From assembly GCF_003149045.1 (NCBI RefSeq), contig NZ_QGDU01000025.1, positions 1-55,221 of the forward strand: a DNA stretch of 55,221 nt, given 5' to 3'. Of the stretch, positions 48,985 through 55,221 are shown in pieces (position 1 is the stretch's first letter; each line of letters opens with the position of its first letter). The position numbers and the translations under genes were made by a program. Source of the DNA: Fibrobacter sp. UWR4 (GTDB taxonomy: Bacteria; Fibrobacterota; Fibrobacteria; Fibrobacterales; Fibrobacteraceae). The notes below the pieces were generated by a model. The model did not search any database, was not told the DNA's origin, and saw only the letters and a program-made list of their open reading frames with translations.

Positions 48985-51105
48985 ATGAGCAACCAGTATA
49001 GAATGAGTGCGATCACTGAAATCGCAGAAGCACCGGCAGCAGGCATCATGGCTGCAAGCCCGGCATCCATCGACATTTACGGAGAAGACGTATTCAACTC
49101 CGAAGCCATGAAGGCTTACCTCCCGAAGGACGTTTGCAAGAAGCTTTTCGCCACCATCGAAGGTGGTGTTGCTCTCGACCCGAGCATCGCAGGCGAAGTC
49201 GCTCACGCCATGAAGAAGTGGGCAATGGACCGCGGCGCAACTCACTTTACTCACTGGTTCCAGCCCCTTACCGGTTCTACCGCTGAAAAGCACGACTCCT
49301 TCCTTGAACCGGAAGGCGACAAGGCCATCATGGCATTCTCCGGCAAGAACTTGATCGTGGGCGAACCGGACGCATCCTCCTTCCCCTCCGGCGGTATCCG
49401 TTCCACTTTCGAAGCCCGCGGCTACACCGCTTGGGACCCGACTTCCCCGGCTTTCATTAAGCGTCACGGCAACGGAGCAACTCTTTGCATCCCCACCGCA
49501 TTCTGCTCTTACACTGGCGAAGCTCTCGATAAGAAGACTCCGCTTCTCCGTTCCATTCAGGCTCTCCAGAAGTCTGCTGACCGCTTGATGGGTCTCTTCG
49601 GCCTTGAAAAGCAGAAGGTCACCGTTACTCTCGGTGCAGAACAGGAATACTTCCTGGTGGACAAGAAGTTCTACCTCCAGCGTCCGGACCTTTACCAGGC
49701 TGGCCGCACTCTGTTTGGCGCACCTTCCGCAAAGCACCAGCAGATGGAAGACCACTACTTCGGTTCTATCCCGGCTCGCATCTTGAACTTCATGCACGAA
49801 GTTGAAGAACAGCTCTGGAAGTTGGGCATCCCGGCAAAGACCCGTCATAACGAAGTGGCTCCGGCCCAGTTCGAACTCGCTCCCATGTTCGAAGAAGTGA
49901 ACCTGGCTTGCGACCACAACATGCAGATTATGGAAGTCCTCCGTAACGTCGCTGACGAAAACGGTCTCGTTTGCTTGCTCCACGAAAAGCCCTTCGCAGG
50001 CATCAACGGTTCCGGCAAGCACAACAACTGGTCTGTGAACTACGGTAAGATCAATCTCTTGAACCCGGGCAAGGACCCGCACCAGAACGCAATCTTCCTC
50101 ACCACTCTCTGCGCAGTTGTCTATGCAGTTGACACCCACGCTGACTTGCTGAGAATGTCCGTTTCTGGCGCTGGCAACGACCATCGTCTCGGCGCTAACG
50201 AAGCTCCTCCGGCAATCATCTCCATGTACCTCGGCGACCAGCTTGCTGACGTCGTCGAACAGCTGGAAAAGGGCGAACCCAAGTCCAGCAAGCAGGGCGG
50301 TGCAATGAAGCTCGGTTCCGACATCCTTCCGCCGCTCCCCCGTGACGCTACCGACCGTAACCGTACTTCTCCGTTCGCATTCACTGGCAACAAGTTCGAA
50401 TTCCGTGCACCGGGTTCCAGCCAGTCCTGCTCTGAACCGAACGTTATCCTGAACACCATCGTTGCCGAAGCATTCGACATGATCGCCGACAAGATGGAAA
50501 AGGTTTCCAAGGCCAACTTCCACAAGGAACTCCAGAAGCTCCTGCAGTCCATCATCAAGGAACACAAGCGCGTGATTTTCAACGGCAACGGCTACACCGA
50601 CGAATGGGTTGCCGAAGCCGAAAAGCGCGGTCTCCCCAACATCCGTACCACCATGGAAGCTCTTTCCGCTCTCACCAAGAAGGAAAACGTTGCTCTCTTC
50701 AAGAAGTACGGCGTGTTCAACAAGGTGGAACTGGAATCCCGTTACGAAGTTAACCTGGAAGACTACCACAAGCGCGTGGACATCGAAGCCAAGGTTGCTT
50801 ACGACATGGCCAAGAGCATCGTCCTCCCCCAGGTTGTCAAGGCTTACTCCGAAGCTCTCAAGGTCAACGAAATGGCCGTGAACCAGGGTCTGGTTTCCGT
50901 CGACGGTTACGCCAAGGAACTTGGTGAAGGCTACAAGGCCCTCGTCGAGGAAATCGCGGTCATGGAAAAGGCTATCGCTGGCAAGCATCAGCTGAAGCTG
51001 GAAGCTATGGTATCCCTCCGCAAGGTGGTGGACAAGCTGGAAGGCATCATCAGCGACGAACAGTGGCCTCTGCCCAAGTATCGCGAAATGCTCTTCATTT
51101 ACTAA
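48985..51105 (+). CDS. glnN: Type III glutamine synthetase
   Basis: A 706-aa GSIII enzyme that forms glutamine from glutamate, ammonia and ATP; the family works as a double-ring dodecamer of large subunits. Characteristic GSIII stretches are [71 protein letters not shown] and [15 protein letters not shown]. The length is as expected (about 700-730). TAGGAG precedes the ATG. It is transcribed from a consensus sigma-54 promoter with enhancer-like boxes, consistent with induction by nitrogen limitation. Two to three terminators follow, so it is monocistronic. Confidence 0.97.
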   Translation: MSNQYRMSAITEIAEAPAAGIMAASPASIDIYGEDVFNSEAMKAYLPKDVCKKLFATIEGGVALDPSIAGEVAHAMKKWAMDRGATHFTHWFQPLTGSTAEKHDSFLEPEGDKAIMAFSGKNLIVGEPDASSFPSGGIRSTFEARGYTAWDPTSPAFIKRHGNGATLCIPTAFCSYTGEALDKKTPLLRSIQALQKSADRLMGLFGLEKQKVTVTLGAEQEYFLVDKKFYLQRPDLYQAGRTLFGAPSAKHQQMEDHYFGSIPARILNFMHEVEEQLWKLGIPAKTRHNEVAPAQFELAPMFEEVNLACDHNMQIMEVLRNVADENGLVCLLHEKPFAGINGSGKHNNWSVNYGKINLLNPGKDPHQNAIFLTTLCAVVYAVDTHADLLRMSVSGAGNDHRLGANEAPPAIISMYLGDQLADVVEQLEKGEPKSSKQGGAMKLGSDILPPLPRDATDRNRTSPFAFTGNKFEFRAPGSSQSCSEPNVILNTIVAEAFDMIADKMEKVSKANFHKELQKLLQSIIKEHKRVIFNGNGYTDEWVAEAEKRGLPNIRTTMEALSALTKKENVALFKKYGVFNKVELESRYEVNLEDYHKRVDIEAKVAYDMAKSIVLPQVVKAYSEALKVNEMAVNQGLVSVDGYAKELGEGYKALVEEIAVMEKAIAGKHQLKLEAMVSLRKVVDKLEGIISDEQWPLPKYREMLFIY

Positions 51106-51111
51106 TGAAAA

Positions 51112-51146
51112 GCATGGCCACCCGTCGAAGGTGGGTGGCCCAATGC
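51112..51146 (+). terminator. Hairpin directly after glnN
   Basis: GCAT-GGCCACCC / GGGTGGCC-CA-ATGC forms a strong stem lacking a T-run. It could stabilise the 3' end or pause RNA polymerase ahead of the true terminator. Confidence 0.55.
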
Positions 51147-51187
51147 CACTTCATCTACTAATCGCGCACACTTTGAACCTCATAATG

Positions 51188-51219
51188 AAAAACGTCACGC
51201 GAATGCGTGGCGTTTTTTT
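51188..51219 (+). terminator. Intrinsic terminator of glnN
   Basis: AAAAACG-CACGC / GCGTG-CGTTTTTTT with a GAAT loop. The 14-mer TTTGAACCTCATAA is directly repeated on both sides of it (about 51172 and 51218). Confidence 0.85.
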
Positions 51220-51255
51220 GAACCTCATAAAACAACCGTAAGCCGAGAGTCGCGA

Positions 51256-51281
51256 CGACAAGCAAGCTTGTCGGCATGACC
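51256..51281. repeat. Dispersed palindrome ending in GCATGACC (copy 3)
   Basis: CGACAAGC-AA-GCTTGTCG is followed by GCATGACC, sharing GTCGGCATGACC with 2680-2691. Confidence 0.55.
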
Positions 51282-51313
51282 GAGGCTAGGCTGTTGCGTC
51301 AAAGGAGCAAGGA

Positions 51314-51348
51314 AGCGTCGCACCTCTCAGGTGCGGCGTTTTTCTTTT
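51314..51348 (+). terminator. Second intrinsic terminator in the glnN-pyrG gap
   Basis: CG-CGCACC / GGTGCG-CG with a 5-nt loop is followed by TTTTTCTTTT. It may end readthrough, or an unannotated short RNA from about 51220-51348. Confidence 0.75.
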
Positions 51349-51382
51349 AAAATTCTAGATGGACATCACCCATAAACAATGT

Positions 51383-51427
51383 TTACACGATCTGTAACAT
51401 AAAACTCAGGTTTTACATTTTATGTAA
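51383..51427. promoter_or_regulatory. Paired enhancer-like boxes upstream of pyrG (30 bp apart)
   Basis: TTACA-CGATC-TGTAA (51383) and TTACA-TTTTA-TGTAA (51413) are both perfect. The pair centre lies about 88 bp upstream of the pyrG -24 element. Confidence 0.75.
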
Positions 51428-51492
51428 TTCAATTTCTTTCAATTTGTTTTTACAATTCTTGCAAAGCCTTATAAAAGGCCAACTTAGGATTT

Positions 51493-51507
51493 TGGCACAG
51501 TTCTTGC
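51493..51507 (+). promoter_or_regulatory. Sigma-54 promoter of pyrG
   Basis: TGGCAC (51493-51498), spacer AGTTC and TTGC (51504-51507), followed by A, match the consensus. The ATG is 58 nt downstream of the -12 element. Confidence 0.9.
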
Positions 51508-51534
51508 AATATATAGCCAGTAAAAGGAAAGTAA

Positions 51535-51549
51535 TTACAAATATTGTAA
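51535..51549. promoter_or_regulatory. TTACA-N5-TGTAA box in the pyrG leader
   Basis: A perfect box (TTACA-AATAT-TGTAA) lies between the predicted transcription start (about 51519) and the ATG, where binding would be expected to block rather than activate. Confidence 0.6.
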
Positions 51550-51565
51550 CACAAGGTAAGTTGTT

Positions 51566-53236
51566 ATGGCATTACAGTACCAGTATAACGGCAAGACGAA
51601 ATTCATTATTGTGACCGGGGGTGTCATCTCCGGACTTGGCAAAGGGGTAGCGGCAGCGTCCATCGGGGCGCTGCTTTCTGCTAGAATGAAGGTGGTTCCC
51701 GTCAAGTGCGACGGTTATCTGAACACCGACCCGGGCACCATGAACCCCACGGAACACGGCGAAGTGTTCGTGCTGGACGATGGTGGCGAATGTGACATGG
51801 ACTTCGGTCATTACGAACGCTTTTTGAATGTGACCGCCAAGAAGGACTGGAGCCTTACCATGGGTCGTATTTTCAAGATGATCCTGGACAAGGAACGTCG
51901 CGGCGACTACCTGGGACACACCGTCCAGTTCATCCCCCACGTCACCGACCTGATCAAGGAACAGTTCTACCGCATTGCCGACCAGGAAAAAGCAGACGTA
52001 TTGCTGATCGAAATCGGCGGTACCGTGGGCGACTTGGAAAATCAGTTCTACATTGAAGCAGCCCGTCAGCTTTCTCACGACGTGGGCCGCACCAACGCCA
52101 TGTTCGTTCACCTTACTTACGTGCCTATTCCTAGCGGCGTAAATGAACAGAAGTCCAAGCCCACCCAGATGTCCGTACACGACCTGAACCGTCTGGGTAT
52201 TTATCCGGAAATTGTTATCGGACGCTGCGAAGAATATATCAAGCCCCACCTGAAGGAAAAGATTGGCCTGTTCTGCAACCTGCCTGCGGACCATGTGATT
52301 TCCGGTGTGGACGTGCAACACGTTTACGAATGCCCGCTGGTCTACGATGCCGAAGGCATTCCCGAAATTCTCGCCAAGCGCTTGAATATTTATGCTCCGC
52401 CAAAATTGGATCAGTGGAGCAAGCTGGTGGAATCCCTCAAGCGCAACTCCGTAACGCCCCGTAAGACATTGACCGTGGCTATTTGCGGTAAATATATGGC
52501 TCTGGAAGATTCCTACGCATCTGTGGTGGAAGCTATCCGCCATTCTTCCGCCCACTTGGACCTGCGCGCAGACATCCGCTGGGTAGACACCGAAAAGATT
52601 GAAAACGGTTCCATTTCCGTCGAAAAGGCCTTGAAGGGCGTCGACGCTGTCATCGTTCCGGGCGGTTTCGGTAGCCGCGGTATCGAAGGCAAGATCATGG
52701 TCATCCAGTACGTCCGCGAAAACAACATTCCGTTCCTGGGAATTTGCTACGGCATGCAGCTTTCTGTGGTGGAATTCGCCCGCAACGTTTGCGGAATGAA
52801 GGGTGCTGGCACCGTTGAAATGGAAAGCGCCACCTACCATGTGGAAATGCCTGTCATCGCCTACTTGCCTGGCCAGGAACACATCAAGGACATGGGCGCC
52901 ACCATGCGCTTGGGCGGTCACGACATTTTGATTAAGGAAGGCTCCAAGGCCCAGGAAGTTTACGGCTCCGCTGTAGCCCGCGAACGTTTCCGCCACCGCT
53001 ACGAAGTGAATCCGGAATTCGTCTCCCAGATCGAAGCTGGTGACCCCTCTGGAAAGATTGCCCAGAAGCTCATCTTCTCTGGCAAGGCTTCCGGCGAAGA
53101 CATCATGCAGATTATGGAATTGACGGATCACCCGTATTTCATGGCCTGCCAGTGCCATCCGGAACTGAAGTCCTCCCTCATTCACCCGGCCCCGCTGTTC
53201 CTCGGACTGCTTAAGGCCGCCGATGAACGGGTGTAG
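51566..53236 (+). CDS. pyrG: CTP synthase
   Basis: A 556-aa enzyme that aminates UTP to CTP using glutamine. The N-terminal synthase domain (about 1-280) has FIIVTGGVISGLGKG, KCDGYLNTDPGTMNP and SKPTQMSVHDL. The class I amidotransferase domain (about 305-550) has PGGFGSRG, the nucleophile Cys in FLGICYGMQL, and the catalytic His/Glu in CQCHPELKS. The length is slightly above E. coli (545). AAGG precedes the ATG. Expression from a sigma-54 promoter with enhancer boxes is atypical for pyrG and suggests control by nitrogen or glutamine state. A strong terminator follows. Confidence 0.97.
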   Translation: MALQYQYNGKTKFIIVTGGVISGLGKGVAAASIGALLSARMKVVPVKCDGYLNTDPGTMNPTEHGEVFVLDDGGECDMDFGHYERFLNVTAKKDWSLTMGRIFKMILDKERRGDYLGHTVQFIPHVTDLIKEQFYRIADQEKADVLLIEIGGTVGDLENQFYIEAARQLSHDVGRTNAMFVHLTYVPIPSGVNEQKSKPTQMSVHDLNRLGIYPEIVIGRCEEYIKPHLKEKIGLFCNLPADHVISGVDVQHVYECPLVYDAEGIPEILAKRLNIYAPPKLDQWSKLVESLKRNSVTPRKTLTVAICGKYMALEDSYASVVEAIRHSSAHLDLRADIRWVDTEKIENGSISVEKALKGVDAVIVPGGFGSRGIEGKIMVIQYVRENNIPFLGICYGMQLSVVEFARNVCGMKGAGTVEMESATYHVEMPVIAYLPGQEHIKDMGATMRLGGHDILIKEGSKAQEVYGSAVARERFRHRYEVNPEFVSQIEAGDPSGKIAQKLIFSGKASGEDIMQIMELTDHPYFMACQCHPELKSSLIHPAPLFLGLLKAADERV

Positions 53237-53278
53237 TGGTTCGACAAGCACGCCGACCTTCATAAAATTCTTGCTTGA

Positions 53279-53310
53279 TAAAAAGACTGGTCTTCGGGCC
53301 AGTCTTTTTT
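53279..53310 (+). terminator. Terminator of pyrG
   Basis: AAAAAGACTGG / CCAGTCTTTTTT with an 8-nt loop. Confidence 0.9.
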
Positions 53311-53437
53311 ACATCTACTTGTCTATCAACGAGTTACAAATTTTTCAATAAAAAATTGCGATTTTTGCCGACAATATCGTAGCTCATTTTTTGCGCAATA
53401 CGCCCCACAAAGCCCTTTCAGTTTTTGTAAATAAAGC

Positions 53438-53445
53438 TATATTTG
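53438..53445 (+). promoter_or_regulatory. -10-like TAnnTTTG element, carB leader
   Basis: TATATTTG lies about 230 nt before the carB ATG and would start a long leader RNA containing the attenuator-like terminator. Confidence 0.4.
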
Positions 53446-53483
53446 CACAAGTTTAACCCTTGAAGAATAAGCGTTTGGCGAAG

Positions 53484-53660
53484 ATGGCAAAAATTGTAAA
53501 GCACATGAATAAGCGAACCTACACCACCGGTTGTGGTTCCCATGTTGTTTCTGCCATTCCCGTTTCCGCTATTTCCAAGATCGTTGATTTTATTGAAGCT
53601 GGACCTTTTGGTTCAGCTCTCTTTTTATGCGGCAAAAACCGCGCGAATTTTAGTTGTTAA
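53484..53660 (+). CDS. Possible leader ORF upstream of carB (58 aa)
   Basis: An open frame from ATG 53484 (or TTG 53460) ends 16 nt before the carB ATG. The product starts MAKIVKHMNKRTYTTGCGSH and shows no known domain, no clear ribosome site and no run of regulatory codons such as arginine. It overlaps the leader terminator. It could be a small protein, a leader peptide coupled to attenuation, or chance. Confidence 0.25.
   Translation: MAKIVKHMNKRTYTTGCGSHVVSAIPVSAISKIVDFIEAGPFGSALFLCGKNRANFSC
53515..53627 (+). promoter_or_regulatory. Attenuator-like leader of carB
   Basis: An intrinsic terminator (stem AGCTGGACC / GGTTCAGCT, TTTT loop, 53597-53618, then CTCTTTTTA) stands 50 nt before carB in the leader. 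Upstream segments GAACC (53515-53519) and GGTTC (53535-53539) could pair with each other, or GGTTC could pair with the GGACC arm (53601-53605) of the terminator. This gives a classic 1:2/3:4 versus 2:3 switch. The trigger is unknown. Confidence 0.55.
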
Positions 53661-53676
53661 CACACGGAGATAAAAA

Positions 53677-55221
53677 ATGAAGATCGAAGGTATCGATAAG
53701 GTTCTCATCATCGGCTCTGGTCCTATTGTCATTGGCCAGGCTTGCGAATTCGACTACTCTGGCACCCAGGCCTGTAAGGCTCTGCGTGAACAGGGTTACA
53801 AGATCGTGCTGGTGAACTCTAACCCGGCAACCATCATGACCGACCCGGTCATGGCCGACGCCACTTACATCGAACCGCTGAATCTCGAACGCTTGGAACA
53901 GATCATCGCCAAGGAACGTCCCCAGGCATTGCTCCCGAACCTCGGCGGTCAAACTGGCTTGAACCTGTCTTCTGCCCTGAACAAGGCTGGCATTCTGGAC
54001 AAGTACGGCGTGAAGGTCATTGGCGTAAACCTGGACGCTATCGAACGCGGCGAAGACCGTGAAATCTTCAAGGCTACCATGCAGCAGCTGGGCATCGACA
54101 CCCCGCGCTCCGGCATTTGCCACTCTGTTGAAGAAGCCGAAAAGATCGTTGCTGAAATCGGCTACCCTGTGGTGGTTCGCCCGGCATACACCATGGGTGG
54201 TGCAGGTGGCGGCTTCTGCTACAACGTTGAAGAACTCCGTACCATTTGCGGTAACGGCCTTGAACTTTCCATGACTCACCAGTGCCTCATCGAAGAATCC
54301 ATTCTCGGTTGGGAAGAACTGGAAGTTGAAGTGGTTCGTGACTCCAAGAACCAGATGATCGCTATCTGCTTCATCGAAAACATTGACCCGGTGGGCGTTC
54401 ATACTGGCGACTCCTTCTGCGCCGCCCCGTTCCTCACCATCGACAAGAAGCTTGAAGAAAAGCTGAAGACCGACGCTTTCAAGATTGTTGAAGCTATCGG
54501 CGTGATCGGCGGTACCAACGTTCAGTTCGCACACGACCCGAAGACCGGCCGCGTGGTGATCATTGAAATCAACCCCCGTACTTCCCGTTCTTCTGCTCTT
54601 GCTTCCAAGGCAACCGGTTTCCCCATCGCTCTCGTTTCTGCAAAGCTCGCTGCTGGCATGACCCTCGACCAGATGGACTACTGGCGCGACGGCACCCTCG
54701 AAAAGTATACTCCGAGCGGTGACTACGTTGTGCTGAAGTTCGCTCGCTGGGCATTCGAAAAGTTCCGCGGCGTTGATGACTGCCTGGGCACCCAGATGAA
54801 GGCTGTGGGCGAAGTCATGGCTATCGGTAAGACCTATAAGGAAACCCTCCAGAAGGCAATCCGCGGTCTGGAAAACGGCCGTGCAGGTCTTGGCTTTGCT
54901 AAGGACTTTAACAAGAAGACCAAGGAAGAACTTCTCGACATGATGAAGACCGCTTCTTCTGAACGTCACTTCCAGATGTACGAAGCCATCCGTAAGGGTG
55001 CAACCGACGAAGAAGTCTTCGCAGCAACTTACGAAAAGGCTTACTTCGTACAGCAGATGCGCGAACTGGTTGAACTTGAAGAAAAGATGCTCAAGACTCC
55101 GGGTCGCATGCCTTCTGACGAACTCCTGATCCAGGCCAAGAAGGACGGCTTCGGCGATAAGTACATCGCAAAGATCCTCGGCATCCGTGAAAAGGACGTT
55201 CGTGCAAAGCGTATCGAACTT
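53677..55221 (+). CDS. carB: Carbamoyl-phosphate synthase large subunit (5' part, cut by window end)
   Basis: The first 515 codons of CarB, open to the end of the window (the full protein is usually about 1070 aa). CarB makes carbamoyl phosphate from bicarbonate, ATP and glutamine-derived ammonia for pyrimidines and arginine. The start MKIEGIDKVLIIGSGPIVIG, followed by QACEFDYSGTQACKAL, and the ATP-grasp motifs (NLGGQTGLN, VRPAYTMGGAGGG, EINPRTSRSSALASKATG) are diagnostic. The visible part covers the first ATP-grasp half and the beginning of the oligomerisation domain. CGGAG precedes the ATG at 53677. carA is not visible. It follows pyrG, another glutamine-using pyrimidine gene, across a terminator and a long leader. 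Confidence 0.96.
   Translation, partial: MKIEGIDKVLIIGSGPIVIGQACEFDYSGTQACKALREQGYKIVLVNSNPATIMTDPVMADATYIEPLNLERLEQIIAKERPQALLPNLGGQTGLNLSSALNKAGILDKYGVKVIGVNLDAIERGEDREIFKATMQQLGIDTPRSGICHSVEEAEKIVAEIGYPVVVRPAYTMGGAGGGFCYNVEELRTICGNGLELSMTHQCLIEESILGWEELEVEVVRDSKNQMIAICFIENIDPVGVHTGDSFCAAPFLTIDKKLEEKLKTDAFKIVEAIGVIGGTNVQFAHDPKTGRVVIIEINPRTSRSSALASKATGFPIALVSAKLAAGMTLDQMDYWRDGTLEKYTPSGDYVVLKFARWAFEKFRGVDDCLGTQMKAVGEVMAIGKTYKETLQKAIRGLENGRAGLGFAKDFNKKTKEELLDMMKTASSERHFQMYEAIRKGATDEEVFAATYEKAYFVQQMRELVELEEKMLKTPGRMPSDELLIQAKKDGFGDKYIAKILGIREKDVRAKRIEL

Noticed and set aside
48892-53263. Long minus-strand frames opposite glnN and pyrG
   Set aside because: They cover both sigma-54 promoter regions and have no recognisable domains, while the plus-strand genes are unambiguous.
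53334-53348. A possible TTACA-N5-TGTAA box before carB
   Set aside because: The right half is TTCAA, there is no partner 30 bp away and no sigma-54 promoter, so carB is not placed in the regulon.
53237-53676. A known pyrimidine riboswitch or PyrR-binding leader at carB
   Set aside because: I could not find the PyrR-binding consensus or any familiar aptamer; only the terminator and possible alternative pairing are supported.

Overview
The window looks like chromosome of Fibrobacter (Fibrobacteres), a gut or rumen polysaccharide degrader. A lipoprotein at 14818-15981 carries the Fibrobacter major paralogous (FISUMP) domain, and 28066-28914 belongs to the TIGR02147 (DUF4423) family that is expanded in Fibrobacter. 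Also present are a secreted CBM-GH26 mannanase with a T9SS-like tail, a GH116 glycosidase, a type III glutamine synthetase (GlnN), the DapL route to lysine, and a Bacteroidetes-like ParC. I see no rRNA, tRNA, insertion sequence, phage gene or CRISPR array.

Layout. 1-5 kb: an MscS channel divergent from a His-rich CobW GTPase, then a lipoprotein / ArnA-like decarboxylase / glycosyltransferase operon. 5-10 kb: parC and nadE. 9.8-13.7 kb, minus strand: dapF, dapL and a NifA/NtrC-type sigma-54 activator. 14-16 kb: a short-chain dehydrogenase and the FISUMP lipoprotein. 16-22 kb, minus strand: gltB-gltD. 22-26 kb: GH116 followed by a 246-bp structured tandem repeat. 26-31 kb: a TIGR02147 operon divergent from GH26, then purC. 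32-39 kb, minus strand: hrpA, two SurA-like chaperones, ftsE. 39-46 kb: a tiny zinc-ribbon gene, a GDSL esterase, an MFS-acyltransferase-acyl ligase fusion, lipoproteins and rpmE. 46-49 kb: a 149-bp tandem repeat, then maf-rodZ-hisB on the minus strand. 49-55 kb: glnN, pyrG and carB (cut by the window end).

The most interesting signal is a nitrogen/glutamine regulatory network readable from DNA alone. Four genes (dapF, gltB, glnN, pyrG) have near-perfect sigma-54 promoters (TGGCAC-N5-TTGC). Upstream of each is a pair of palindromic boxes, TTACA-N5-TGTAA, always 30 or 31 bp apart and about 90-155 bp from the -24 element, which is a typical enhancer layout. A single perfect box covers the -10 of a sigma-70 promoter in front of the sigma-54 activator gene itself, which predicts autorepression. 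I infer that this activator (9819-11336) reads the boxes and controls ammonia assimilation (glnN, gltBD), CTP synthesis and DAP/lysine synthesis.

Other notable signals: (i) three tandem 246-bp copies of a structured element after the GH116 gene, with compensatory base changes in at least four stems; (ii) a second tandem array of terminator-like units (149 bp) after a lipoprotein gene; (iii) an intrinsic terminator inside the carB leader with a possible alternative fold; (iv) eight genes with a TAnnTTT(G/A) -10-like element only 4-7 nt before the ATG and mostly no Shine-Dalgarno sequence, suggesting leaderless mRNAs; (v) in-frame repeat insertion inside hrpA.
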